From Chitinophaga filiformis (GTDB lineage: Bacteria; Bacteroidota; Bacteroidia; Chitinophagales; Chitinophagaceae), in contig NZ_JAKIRP010000016.1 in the NCBI RefSeq assembly GCF_021646545.1, positions 143,763 to 207,762 on the forward strand: a stretch of DNA of 64,000 nucleotides, given 5' to 3'. A program made the position numbers and the translations under genes. Of this stretch, positions 51,687 through 59,081 are shown one piece after another. The stretch's first letter is position 1. Each line of letters starts with the position of its first letter. Below the pieces are notes generated by a model, which did no database searches, was not told where the DNA came from, and worked only from the letters and a program-made list of their open reading frames with translations.

Positions 51687-52193
51687 ATGAAACAGGAAAT
51701 TCAACAATTACTACCGGCTGACTTTCACCCGTCTTCCCGTGTATGGATATATCAGAGTAACCGTCCTTTCAGCGAAAAGGAACAACTGGAAATAAATGAA
51801 CAATTACATCAATTCACCTCACAATGGCAGGCTCATGGCGCTCCGGTGAAGGGCTGGGGCAAATTGCTGTTTGAACAGGTGATCGTGATGATTGCAGATG
51901 AATCGGATGTTGCCGTGAGTGGTTGTAGCACGGATAGTTCTGTGCGTATTATTAAGAGTATCGAGCGCCAGTATAGTGTGAACCTTTTTGACAGGCTTTT
52001 GCTGGGTTTTCTGGTAAAAGATAAGTTACAGCTGTTGCCAATGCAACAGGTGCCTTATGCGCTGGAAAAAGGGTTTATTGATGAGAATACGCTCTATTTG
52101 AATAATACGGTGCTGACGAAAGGTGAAATGGAGAAGAATTGGCTGTTGCCGTTGAAGGAGAGCTGGCTGGCGAAGAAATTTTCGATAGCGTAA
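51687..52193 (+). CDS. Conserved Bacteroidota protein often mislabelled ABC transporter ATPase
   Basis: 168 residues: IQQLLPADFHPSSRVWIYQSNRPFSEKEQLEINEQLHQFTSQWQAHGAPVKGWGKLLFEQVIVMIADES, then VSGCSTDSSVRIIKSIERQYSVNLFDRLLLGFL. I see no Walker A or B motif, so an ATPase label would be wrong. The conserved block around GCSTDSSV suggests a small binding or catalytic site with Cys and Asp. It is found near Fe-S redox genes in related genomes as I recall. Cytoplasmic; function unknown. Confidence 0.72.
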   Translation: MKQEIQQLLPADFHPSSRVWIYQSNRPFSEKEQLEINEQLHQFTSQWQAHGAPVKGWGKLLFEQVIVMIADESDVAVSGCSTDSSVRIIKSIERQYSVNLFDRLLLGFLVKDKLQLLPMQQVPYALEKGFIDENTLYLNNTVLTKGEMEKNWLLPLKESWLAKKFSIA

Positions 52194-52210
52194 GTGTTGA
52201 TGATATTATA

Positions 52211-52249
52211 AAAAATCCTGCATTACCGGATTGGTGGTGCAGGATTTTT
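52211..52249 (+). terminator. Intrinsic terminator, probably bidirectional
   Basis: Perfect 12-bp stem AAAAATCCTGCA / TGCAGGATTTTT (52211-52222 with 52238-52249) with A/T tracts on both sides. Confidence 0.85.
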
Positions 52250-52290
52250 CTATTCAGCAACCGGTGGCCCTCACCGGCTTGGCGTGTAAA

Positions 52291-52953
52291 CTAACGACCT
52301 CTGAGATCAATTTCCGGAAATTTTTTCAATACAAATTTTATAAACTGATAGAAGTCAGCGTTTGTGTATACCTCTTCGTTTCTATATTCCATCAAAAAAT
52401 CTCCAGTCCTTATACAACTGCTCATGACAAATAGCCCTTTCTTAAAAGATAAGTTTATAGAATAGTCTTCGTCCGGGTTTATATTAAAATAATAATGGAT
52501 AGTGCCGCTATTCTTTATCCTGGTGAATATATTTTTCAGACTAATATGGTAGTTGCGTTTATTCGCAGTATTCCAATCAGAAGAAAGTGATAAATATCTC
52601 AGGCGTTGGTGAAGCTGAACAATCCCTTTGTAATATGCTCTATTGGCAGATATAACGTCAACATTGCCCAGGGAATCGGCAATCATCATGCTAACATATA
52701 TCTGTGCGGTTTCGCTTCCCTTCAGCAATAACTCCGCTTTTATTGCTGTTACTTTCCATCCATTTTCTTCCATTACAAACTTATCACCGGATGCACTCAG
52801 CAATTCGACATTAAACCTATTAATATGATTTGTTACTTCTTTGATGACATAAAAGAAGTCCTCATAAGTGATACAATCTTCAAAGCTCTCGCATTTCGTC
52901 ACAGATAGATCCTGTGAGACAAGATAAAAATTAGTTTGTTCGGGAGGCTGCAT
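52291..52953 (-). CDS. Uncharacterised protein, 220 residues
   Basis: No family recognised. There is no signal peptide and no membrane helix. The chain mixes strands and helices (VTAIKAELLLKGSETAQIYVSMMIADS, IHYYFNINPDEDYSINLSF) and ends in an amphipathic helix (FYQFIKFVLKKFPEIDL). AT-rich compared with the genes to the left, marking the start of an accessory region. The 242-bp spacer upstream holds a 9-bp inverted repeat CAGGCATCG / CGATGCCTG (53010-53018, 53064-53072). Confidence 0.6.
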   Translation of the reverse strand: MQPPEQTNFYLVSQDLSVTKCESFEDCITYEDFFYVIKEVTNHINRFNVELLSASGDKFVMEENGWKVTAIKAELLLKGSETAQIYVSMMIADSLGNVDVISANRAYYKGIVQLHQRLRYLSLSSDWNTANKRNYHISLKNIFTRIKNSGTIHYYFNINPDEDYSINLSFKKGLFVMSSCIRTGDFLMEYRNEEVYTNADFYQFIKFVLKKFPEIDLRGR

Positions 52954-53195
52954 ATAACTGATTCGATGCGCAAATATATGCCACTATATTATCAAAGCAA
53001 TTTATGAGTCAGGCATCGCCAGATGTTCATTTTGTTCATTTCGTAGGCAGATGAAAGTTGTATCGATGCCTGCCATTAAATTTGAAAACAAGTATACCAT
53101 TGCTTTCACCCAGTGATATAGATCACTACTGTATACAAAGACTAACGGGGGAAGAATGTTTGCTACCATTTATTTGTTAACCATCTAATCAATAT

Positions 53196-53639
53196 ATGCA
53201 GCATAATATTTACAAGGATCTATATATCACAGATGGATATGAGGCGTTTGAATTTTTCAGTATTGGCAAAAGAGGAGTGGCACCCAAAAGAATAGCTTTC
53301 ATCCCAACAGATCTTGAAGCAGTTTATAACCTTGTATTTGGTGATATCAATGTGGAGGGTGAGATAGACGATGAAGTAATTAGTGACAATGTTGATAGAA
53401 ACAAAATTCTTGCAACAGTGATTTATGTTCTTAGTATTTACTTAGAAGCTTATCCTAAGAGGATTGTGTTTTTTACTGGTAGTACAGCGGGAAGACTCAG
53501 GCTTTACCGGATAGTTATAAGTTTGAACTATACTGAGTTCTCAAAAAAATTCGATATTTACTGCGAAACTGAATCTGGTATTGTTCCATTTGAAAAAAAT
53601 ATCGAAGCGAAAAATTATTTAGTTTGTAAAAAAGTTTAA
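53196..53639 (+). CDS. DUF6934-like protein
   Basis: 147 residues: YITDGYEAFEFFSIGKRGVAPKRIAFIPTDLEAVYNLVFGDI, then VYVLSIYLEAYPKRIVFFTGSTAGRLRLYRIVIS and FDIYCETESG. This matches DUF6934 as I recall it, a Bacteroidota family of unknown function. FTGSTAGRLRLYR is the most conserved-looking segment. It is followed after 9 nt by a 55-codon gene on the same strand, a compact two-gene unit resembling toxin-antitoxin layout. AT-rich. Located 260 bp before tRNA-Gly. Confidence 0.65.
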   Translation: MQHNIYKDLYITDGYEAFEFFSIGKRGVAPKRIAFIPTDLEAVYNLVFGDINVEGEIDDEVISDNVDRNKILATVIYVLSIYLEAYPKRIVFFTGSTAGRLRLYRIVISLNYTEFSKKFDIYCETESGIVPFEKNIEAKNYLVCKKV

Positions 53640-53648
53640 ATTTAAAGC

Positions 53649-53816
53649 ATGAAAACTAAAGGTGTAAAATTTGACAACAAGTTTTTTCGGCAGAAAGTAA
53701 CATTGACTGTTAGTGAGAAGCTTAATGCGCTTGATCTAAAGAAATTAGCACCGAAAAAACAAGAAATTGCCAATAGGCAGCTGGAAAGAATTAAAGATTT
53801 TCTTCCTAAGAGGTAA
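53649..53816 (+). CDS. 55-residue basic partner of the DUF6934-like gene
   Basis: Starts 9 nt after the DUF6934-like stop codon. The product begins MKTKGVKFDNKFFRQKV, continues with a basic helical middle (LNALDLKKLAPKKQEIANRQ), and ends in LERIKDFLPKR. It is strongly basic with no signal peptide, consistent with a small nucleic-acid- or partner-binding protein. The stop TAA is at 53814-53816. Short length limits certainty, but the tight spacing and clean start support it. Confidence 0.55.
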   Translation: MKTKGVKFDNKFFRQKVTLTVSEKLNALDLKKLAPKKQEIANRQLERIKDFLPKR

Positions 53817-53898
53817 TTGGTCAATTTTATCCTATCATTATTTTTCATGAAAAATGCCATTGTTCCACTTGAAATAGAAATTGGAACAGGTAATACAA

Positions 53899-53971
53899 GC
53901 GGGAATAGCTCAGTTGGTAGAGCATTAGTTTCCCAAACTAAAGGTCGCGGGTCCGAGTCCCGTTTCCCGCT
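53899..53971 (+). tRNA. tRNA-Gly (anticodon CCC)
   Basis: Cloverleaf with acceptor GCGGGAA / TTCCCGC, D arm, anticodon loop TTCCCAA, T arm CGGGTCCGAGTCCCG. All acceptor pairs match. CCA is not encoded. It is the intact copy of the three tRNA-Gly-derived sequences here and the probable attachment site of the island at 53902-56692. Confidence 0.95.
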
Positions 53972-53989
53972 CAGAGAACATCTATCAGC

Positions 53990-54355
53990 ATGACTTTTAT
54001 AGACACGATTGAAATCGTATGCCCAACCTGTGAAAAGAAAGCACTCTTTTTCTGCGAACACCGAAATGTAAAATATCACCACGCTACAGAAGGAGAAGTC
54101 CGCTGTGGGCATTGTGGCTATATCAATGCTTCTTTTAGTTTTACAAATGAACATTATTACTACCAGGTGCCTATTGGTGACCGGAAAGTATATGCCAAAT
54201 CATTGGAGAATCTGATATTTATCCGGAATTATTTTTTCGAAAGAAGACGATTAAATGATGATCCGGACTATGACTTTCCAAAAACCTTCTATCAATCCCG
54301 GGATGAAATTGTCAGAAAGATTGATAAAATCGTACAAGAGGAAGATAAGAAATAA
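53990..54355 (+). CDS. Zinc-ribbon-like protein in the proximal island segment
   Basis: 121 residues, starting 18 nt after the tRNA. Cys11/Cys14 (VCPTC) and Cys39/Cys42 (CGHC) form a probable zinc ribbon; Cys22 and His24 (FCEH) lie between. The rest is charged and helical with YYYQVPIGDRKVYAKSLENLIFIRNYFFERR. No family recognised. Such ribbons occur in nucleic-acid-binding and immunity-type proteins. The tight placement after the tRNA suggests readthrough from the tRNA promoter could express it. Confidence 0.55.
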   Translation: MTFIDTIEIVCPTCEKKALFFCEHRNVKYHHATEGEVRCGHCGYINASFSFTNEHYYYQVPIGDRKVYAKSLENLIFIRNYFFERRRLNDDPDYDFPKTFYQSRDEIVRKIDKIVQEEDKK

Positions 54356-54415
54356 CTGTCCTATTTCCTGGTCACCTGTGGTTTTCCCGGAAGATATTGA
54401 CTAACCATCATAGCA

Positions 54416-54706
54416 ATGAGGTCCAATTATTCCATAACACTTGCGACTATGGCGAAACTTCACGGGAACATACAACAATGATTTCCCCCCAGAATTCAAC
54501 ATAACCAATGGGAGAACGACGCACAGAAGTTTGTCCGCGGAGCATCATTCCAGGTCCTTTCACCGATGGGAGAATCCTTACTTGTATTCTATAAAGGGAA
54601 AGACAAGATTCCTTATAAAACACTCAAAAACTGCACCGAAGAACTTTGGGATACTGCCGTTTTTAAGGGATATCCTGATGTCATTTCTTTTTCGGAAATA
54701 CAGTAG
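54416..54706 (+). pseudogene. Broken gene with in-frame TGA
   Basis: One frame runs from ATG 54416 to TAG 54704, interrupted only by TGA at 54479-54481. The part before the stop is 21 codons (ending MAKLHGNIQQ). The part after it reads like a real protein end: QWENDAQKFVRGASFQVLSP, later ESLLVFYKGKDKIPYKTLKN and YPDVISFSEIQ. No family recognised. The same-frame stop suggests recent point inactivation, though the downstream part could start at an internal codon. Confidence 0.45.
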
Positions 54707-54737
54707 TTAAGTAATTGTCATATCTTCAACAAAGATA

Positions 54738-54770
54738 CTAGGTTGCGGAGCCGGTGCCGTTTCCCGCTCA
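54738..54770 (+). repeat. Decayed third copy of the tRNA-Gly 3' end
   Basis: The last 14 bases (54757-54770, CCGTTTCCCGCTCA) match the tRNA 3' end and its flank exactly. The preceding 20 bases match it with several changes (GGTTGCGG against GGTCGCGG). It divides the island into a proximal (53976-54737) and a distal (54771-56618) segment, as left by two successive insertions. Confidence 0.6.
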
Positions 54771-54843
54771 AATGGCATTCCACGGATGCAAATCACGAAT
54801 ACAACTTCAAAAACTTACCCTCACGGACCCAACGCTACCAAAG

Positions 54844-54872
54844 AAAAAGGCGAACTTTGCTATAGCCTTTTT
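54844..54872 (+). terminator. Intrinsic terminator upstream of the ATPase gene
   Basis: Stem AAAAAGGC / GCCTTTTT (54844-54851 with 54865-54872). It would block readthrough from the tRNA or proximal genes into the ATPase operon, leaving that operon to its own promoter. Confidence 0.6.
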
Positions 54873-54905
54873 CCGTTTTAGCTACATAAGATGTATTTTT
54901 AGCCC

Positions 54906-55982
54906 ATGAGAATTAAGCAGCTTTACATCAGGAACTTTAAATCTCTTGTAGACTTCAAATTGGAGAATCTACCTTCTTTTGCCGCGGTCGTTGGACCGAA
55001 TGCCAGCGGTAAGAGTAATATTTTTGAAGCATTGGAGTTTACCAATTATGTCTGCAGATTTCCATATGAAGCTACATCCTTCTTTGGAGGATTAAAAAAT
55101 ATCTATTCCTATCAGGCGCCACTTCGCAGTAATCTGAGCTTCCATTATCAATTTGATGACAATCTCAAGATAAAATTCGAACTATTGCCGACACCACAAA
55201 GAAAGATTGCTAGCTTTGATGATGCATATGGCATTGGCCATGACCCTGTGTTGGATTTGGAAGAAGAAAAGTTTTCATTCCTTGATATAAGAGATAAGCT
55301 GAAACGCGCAAACTTCCTGGAGATCCTTAAAAAGAAACAACTTCCGTATAACAATGAATTTGAAATATTCATCGATAACTTTTCAAGGTTATTCGTTGGT
55401 AAAAATTTTTTGAACAGAAGTTCTCAGCTACAATCAAGACTGCATACAGATGCATCAAACTTGTCACAGATTCTGGCACAAATCTTTGAGGATAACGAAA
55501 AAAAAGACGAATTCGTAGAATGGTTGCGGATACTTATTCCGGAGTTTAACGATATTGAGATAAGAAAATCTAACCTTGATGGGAGTTCTGAGTTTTTCTT
55601 GTATGAAAAGACGTCAGACCGACCTTTCTCCAAACATCTAATATCCGACGGTACAAACAATATACTCGCCTTAATGGCTGTAGTGTTCCAAACCGACAGC
55701 CCCCAGTTTTTATGTATTGAAGAACCCGAAAATGGACTTCATCCACAGGCTATAGAGTTATTAGTAGATTTTCTCCGGGAAAAAAGCGAAGAAAAAGGGC
55801 ATCATATTTTACTTAATACGCATTCGCGAACGTTGGTAAGATGTCTGGAACCACAGGAAATTATACTCGTGAATAAAGTAAATGGGGCTACTATCGCAAA
55901 ACAGCTGACTAAAGGGGATGCGGTTAATATAAAAACAGATGAAGCCTGGCTTACAAACGCTTTTGGAGGAGGTGTCTTATGA
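54906..55982 (+). CDS. AAA ATPase, RecF/OLD-like (AAA_15/21), of a two-gene system
   Basis: 358 residues. ABC/SMC-like ATPase: Walker A GPNASGKS (30-37), signature-like SDGTNN before Walker B FLCIEE (268-273), D-loop ENGLHP, and H-loop NTHS (His306). The middle is helical and acts as the variable insertion. The C-terminus DEAWLTNAFGGG is typical of ATPases paired with DUF4276. Overlaps the next gene by 4 bp (ATGA). ATPase plus TOPRIM-like partner is the plan of anti-phage systems such as PARIS and AbiL; a defence role is inferred. Confidence 0.88.
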   Translation: MRIKQLYIRNFKSLVDFKLENLPSFAAVVGPNASGKSNIFEALEFTNYVCRFPYEATSFFGGLKNIYSYQAPLRSNLSFHYQFDDNLKIKFELLPTPQRKIASFDDAYGIGHDPVLDLEEEKFSFLDIRDKLKRANFLEILKKKQLPYNNEFEIFIDNFSRLFVGKNFLNRSSQLQSRLHTDASNLSQILAQIFEDNEKKDEFVEWLRILIPEFNDIEIRKSNLDGSSEFFLYEKTSDRPFSKHLISDGTNNILALMAVVFQTDSPQFLCIEEPENGLHPQAIELLVDFLREKSEEKGHHILLNTHSRTLVRCLEPQEIILVNKVNGATIAKQLTKGDAVNIKTDEAWLTNAFGGGVL

Positions 55983-56563
55983 TCAAAGTAGGCTTCATCG
56001 TTGAAGGGAATACAGAATTCTTCCTGCTTAAATCTGCTCTATTTAATGAGTTCCTACTAAAGAATAACATCGAGTTGGTGAATGTTATTAATGCTGGAGG
56101 CTCCGGCAACTTGCTACCACACAACATACAGGCGTATATCCAACTATTAGAAAAAAGCGGTGCCAAAAAAATCGTTATCCTTACAGATCTTGACCAGGAT
56201 GCTTGTATAACAATCACCAAAGATCGGATCAAGGCCCGTCCGCAAGATCTCGTAGTAATAGCTGTTCAGCAAATTGAAGCATGGTTTCTAGCCTGTACTC
56301 CTGCAATGAGGCAACTGCTCAAAACTGATGAATTTTTCTTTCCACTTCCTCAAGCTGAGCAAACACCTTATCAAACCATTAATCGCCTAATGGTTGATTA
56401 CACGGGAAAAGGTATTGGTAATAAAGCGGCAGGTAAAATGAGATTGGTAAAACGATTGTTAGAGCAACACGAACTTGATCTTTGCATTTCAGCAGAGCAT
56501 CCAGCATGTCCCAGCGCCCAATATTTTATTAAAAAAGTCGCAGAACTGGGGCTCAGCAGTTAG
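55979..56563 (+). CDS. DUF4276-like TOPRIM-fold protein, partner of the ATPase
   Basis: 194 residues. VGFIVEGNTEFFLLKSAL gives the TOPRIM glutamate Glu9, and IVILTDLDQD gives the acidic pair Asp70/Asp72 (with Asp74). VVIAVQQIEAWFLAC follows, as in DUF4276 proteins. TOPRIM domains cut or rejoin nucleic acid phosphodiesters with Mg; in paired systems they are often the toxic effector nuclease. The start codon overlaps the ATPase stop, so the pair is made in a coupled way. No other effector is nearby. Confidence 0.85.
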   Translation: MIKVGFIVEGNTEFFLLKSALFNEFLLKNNIELVNVINAGGSGNLLPHNIQAYIQLLEKSGAKKIVILTDLDQDACITITKDRIKARPQDLVVIAVQQIEAWFLACTPAMRQLLKTDEFFFPLPQAEQTPYQTINRLMVDYTGKGIGNKAAGKMRLVKRLLEQHELDLCISAEHPACPSAQYFIKKVAELGLSS

Positions 56564-56618
56564 CAGAAATTGCTTTTTATCAAGATTGCCAGCACTGAAT
56601 CAAAATTTAAAAGACTCT

Positions 56619-56692
56619 GGAATAGCTCAGTTGGTAGAGCATTAGTTTCCCAAACTAAAGGTCGCGGGTCCGAGTCCCGTTTCCCGCTCAGA
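56619..56692 (+). repeat. Right-hand 74-bp tRNA-Gly repeat (tRNA pseudogene / att site)
   Basis: Identical to 53902-53975. The three bases before it are TCT instead of GCG, so acceptor pairs 1-72 and 3-70 are lost. It is unlikely to be a working tRNA and is read as the displaced end of the original gene. Confidence 0.8.
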
Positions 56693-56693
56693 T

Positions 56694-56735
56694 AAAATCC
56701 TCCCAATGTTGAATAAACAACATCAGGAGGATTTT
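56694..56735 (+). terminator. Terminator behind the right tRNA-Gly copy
   Basis: Stem AAAATCCTCC / GGAGGATTTT (56694-56703 with 56726-56735) with an inner TGTTG/CAACA stem. It probably ended the tRNA-Gly transcript before the island was inserted. Confidence 0.75.
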
Positions 56736-56817
56736 CAATTTTGAGCCAATTCCAATAAATGACCCGATGTCCCCTGCTACCCTCAATTTGGTATCAAAAA
56801 AAACTCCACTCCTGGTT

Positions 56818-57306
56818 TTATACCGCCTTATTAGTCCTATATATCTTCCTAAATTGCAAAACGGCACCAATTATAAACATGATCAAAAGCAAAAGAAGTG
56901 TTTTTGCGATCAAAGGATCACTAGGCCCATGGGCCAGCGGATGACCTACAGGAATACGGTTAAACGTTTCATTTACAGTTGGGATCATCGATAAGAAAAA
57001 ACTGAAAGAAAGGAAGAAAGTCTCTATATAACGAGCACGGTTATTTCCAGGTTTCCAGGCATAAAGAAGATATGCCACCAATACCAGTATCACAACTAAT
57101 AATGCAAGAATATGTCCCGGATTAACTCCCTTAACGCTTGATAATCCTAATGCGGTCAATGAAGTGATCAGTGTAAAATAAAAATAGATCTTCCCCGGAA
57201 GTTTGCCCAGATCTATTTTTCCGCCTTTGGTAAAAGCTATAACTGCAGCGACAATCGCAATAATGCCTATAACAGTATGGAAAATCCCCAAGATTGATAA
57301 TCCCAT
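56818..57306 (-). CDS. Small multi-pass membrane protein
   Basis: 162 residues from ATG 57306; an upstream frame extension to 57384 would read through the 37-bp motif. Four to five membrane helices: MGLSILGIFHTVIGIIAIVAAVIAF, FTLITSLTALGLSSV, GHILALLVVILVLVAYLLYAW, FFLSFSFFLSMIPTVNE, and LLLLIMFIIGAVLQF at the end. The layout resembles DUF2306-type proteins. Function unknown. A copy of the 37-bp motif lies 62-98 bp upstream. Confidence 0.68.
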   Translation of the reverse strand: MGLSILGIFHTVIGIIAIVAAVIAFTKGGKIDLGKLPGKIYFYFTLITSLTALGLSSVKGVNPGHILALLVVILVLVAYLLYAWKPGNNRARYIETFFLSFSFFLSMIPTVNETFNRIPVGHPLAHGPSDPLIAKTLLLLLIMFIIGAVLQFRKIYRTNKAV

Positions 57307-57367
57307 GATCTTAACTTTTGAATGTGTAATTAATATTGCAAATATTGTAACAATAGAAGAAATGCAC

Positions 57368-57404
57368 TTTGTGAACCGGGTCAATTATTTGGCAATATGG
57401 TTCA
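57368..57404 (-). promoter_or_regulatory. 37-bp motif, copy 1 (putative operator)
   Basis: Contains TGAACC (57372-57377) and the inverse GGTTCA (57399-57404), separated by about 21 bp, with TCAATTATTTGGCAATATGG between. It matches the copy at 61196-61232 at 34 of 37 positions. It lies upstream of the membrane protein gene. Confidence 0.55.
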
Positions 57405-57449
57405 GAAACGTCTGGCGCCAGAAAGAAAACGCTAGCAAGTCTTATCTCC

Positions 57450-58451
57450 CTAGAAAGATACCAGTGATAAGCCAACATTCACATAAGGAGCACTCTTATT
57501 GCTACTGGTTATGGATGCGTTATTATAGTTTTCTCCTTCTTTAAATAGTTTAGCAGACAGGAAGCTATTAAGTCCACCATCCAACGTTAGCATAATAGTC
57601 TTCGCGAACAGCAATTCAAACGCTGCCCCATTTTTCAGCTCAATCGTATTGTAGCTTACCTTACCATCTAAGAAAGCATTGTGCCGATCATAGAAAATAG
57701 AATATGAATGCTGATTGGAACCGATTGACACCCAGGCGTTCTTAGCTATCTCTTTTTTCAAGTTAACACCCGTGGGAAGATCTACGATCAGTTCAAGTCC
57801 GGATGAAATGAATTTATGATAATAGTTAACAATAGGCTCAACAGGTATTGGCGAAGATGGATCTATCAAAGCTAATAACCCAACGGAGAATGTAGTGTTT
57901 TCGGTTTTTTTCAAGGGCAAATTGATACTACCATTCAAATTGAAACGGCGAAAACTATTTACTCCGTCCGTAATTCCTCTGACAACTAATGCATAAACCA
58001 CCGGGTGATTAAATATCCTGCCCGACCTGGCATAATTTAAAGCAAGATCGAATGTACTTTTATCTGAGGTCAGAGGAGTTAATGGGACCTCTGGAAACTT
58101 ATTGCTGATGTCTTTTAGCGTTGTGGATGTATAGGCGTAATAGATACTGGCCGACAACGAGTTCCCTTTCCATTTAACAACAGGTACGTTGAAAAAAGTA
58201 CTTATGCGTTCGGTTTTTATCTTTCCGCTGGCAAAATCACGATCATCCAGTTTTGCATCAAAATCACTGTAACCAAAACCATCGAACGATATGCTGAATT
58301 TTCTTAAACCAGGGTAACGAATGGCGAGTTCTTTCATAGCTGCACCGATCGTATCAGTTCGGGGATGTAAAGAAGACATGCTAATCATGTTCTGTGCCTG
58401 CATGATACCAGGCAACAATAGGAAACATAAAAGGAAAACTTGTATTCTCAT
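57450..58451 (-). CDS. Outer-membrane-barrel-like protein (DUF6268-like)
   Basis: 333 residues from ATG 58451 with a signal peptide (MRIQVFLLCFLLLPGIMQAQ). The mature chain has alternating amphipathic strands and ends with a terminal Phe (VNVGLSLVSF), as in outer-membrane barrels. FSISFDGFGYSDFDAK and SASIYYAYTSTTL are typical barrel strands. The resemblance to DUF6268 is recalled, not searched. No transport or enzyme role can be given. Same strand as MsrB, which lies 33 bp upstream, so they may be co-transcribed. Confidence 0.65.
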   Translation of the reverse strand: MRIQVFLLCFLLLPGIMQAQNMISMSSLHPRTDTIGAAMKELAIRYPGLRKFSISFDGFGYSDFDAKLDDRDFASGKIKTERISTFFNVPVVKWKGNSLSASIYYAYTSTTLKDISNKFPEVPLTPLTSDKSTFDLALNYARSGRIFNHPVVYALVVRGITDGVNSFRRFNLNGSINLPLKKTENTTFSVGLLALIDPSSPIPVEPIVNYYHKFISSGLELIVDLPTGVNLKKEIAKNAWVSIGSNQHSYSIFYDRHNAFLDGKVSYNTIELKNGAAFELLFAKTIMLTLDGGLNSFLSAKLFKEGENYNNASITSSNKSAPYVNVGLSLVSF

Positions 58452-58484
58452 GCTGTTTATAGTCATATGTATTTGGTAGAGGGT

Positions 58485-59009
58485 TTATTTATCCGCAGGC
58501 ATCTTGTCTGGTTCAAAATCAAGGCTAATGGAATTCATACAGTATCTTTTGTAAGTTGGAGGAGGGCCATCATCAAAAATGTGTCCCAGATGGGCATCGC
58601 AGCGTCCACAAAGCACCTCTGTACGATCCATTCCATGAGAATGATCTTCTACATATCTTACACTATTCTTTCTTAACGGCTCATAGAAGCTCGGCCAACC
58701 ACAACTGCTGGCAAACTTGGCATCCGACCTGAAAAGTATGTTTCCACAAGCTGCACAGTAATAAGTCCCTTTCGTTTTGCTTTTCCAGTATGCTCCGGTA
58801 AATGGCCGCTCGGTATCCTTCTCTCTGGCTACTGCGTAGAGGTCTGCAGGCAACACTTTCTTCCATTCAGCATTGGACACGTTCAGCTTTGTAGTGTCTG
58901 TTATTGAATAGTAGGGATTGTTTTCATGCCCTTTAGCAGATCTCTGGTTTTGGGCACAAGCACCAACAGATATTATCGCCAGCAGATAACTAAAAATAAT
59001 TTTCTTCAT
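58485..59009 (-). CDS. msrB: Peptide-methionine (R)-S-oxide reductase, exported
   Basis: 174 residues. The first 18 residues look like a lipoprotein signal (VGAC, Cys18), so the enzyme probably works in the periplasm repairing oxidised methionine in envelope proteins. Zinc ligands Cys85/Cys88 (CAACG) and Cys134/Cys137 (CGRC) are present, and the catalytic Cys157 lies in RYCMNS. SSCGWPSFYEP is the family hallmark. No msrA fusion. Stands upstream of the barrel gene in the same direction. Confidence 0.92.
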   Translation of the reverse strand: MKKIIFSYLLAIISVGACAQNQRSAKGHENNPYYSITDTTKLNVSNAEWKKVLPADLYAVAREKDTERPFTGAYWKSKTKGTYYCAACGNILFRSDAKFASSCGWPSFYEPLRKNSVRYVEDHSHGMDRTEVLCGRCDAHLGHIFDDGPPPTYKRYCMNSISLDFEPDKMPADK

Positions 59010-59081
59010 ATTGACTGAATTACGCTTCCCGTCTATCTTTAAATATTGTCCGGATTATTCTTCTTTATAAAAAGAGAATTA

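Larger units (their letters stand above)
53902..56692. mobile_element. tRNA-Gly-bounded genomic island carrying an ATPase/TOPRIM pair
   Basis: A 74-bp sequence beginning at base 4 of tRNA-Gly (53902-53975) is repeated without a mismatch at 56619-56692. The right copy has lost acceptor pairing and is followed by a terminator, as expected for the displaced original 3' end. A decayed third copy of the tRNA 3' end lies at 54738-54770. The repeats bracket 2.7 kb of AT-rich DNA with no integrase. This is the structure of one or two elements inserted into the tRNA 3' end; tandem tRNA duplication is the alternative. Confidence 0.7.

Noticed and set aside
51687..52193. ABC transporter ATPase
   Set aside because: No Walker A, Walker B or signature motif is present in the 168 residues.
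54441..54710. 89-codon frame overlapping the broken gene
   Set aside because: It is in a different frame; the frame from 54416 with one TGA has far more protein-like sequence after the stop.
56619..56692. Second functional tRNA-Gly gene
   Set aside because: Acceptor pairs 1-72 and 3-70 are lost, though the rest is identical; better read as an att-type duplicate.
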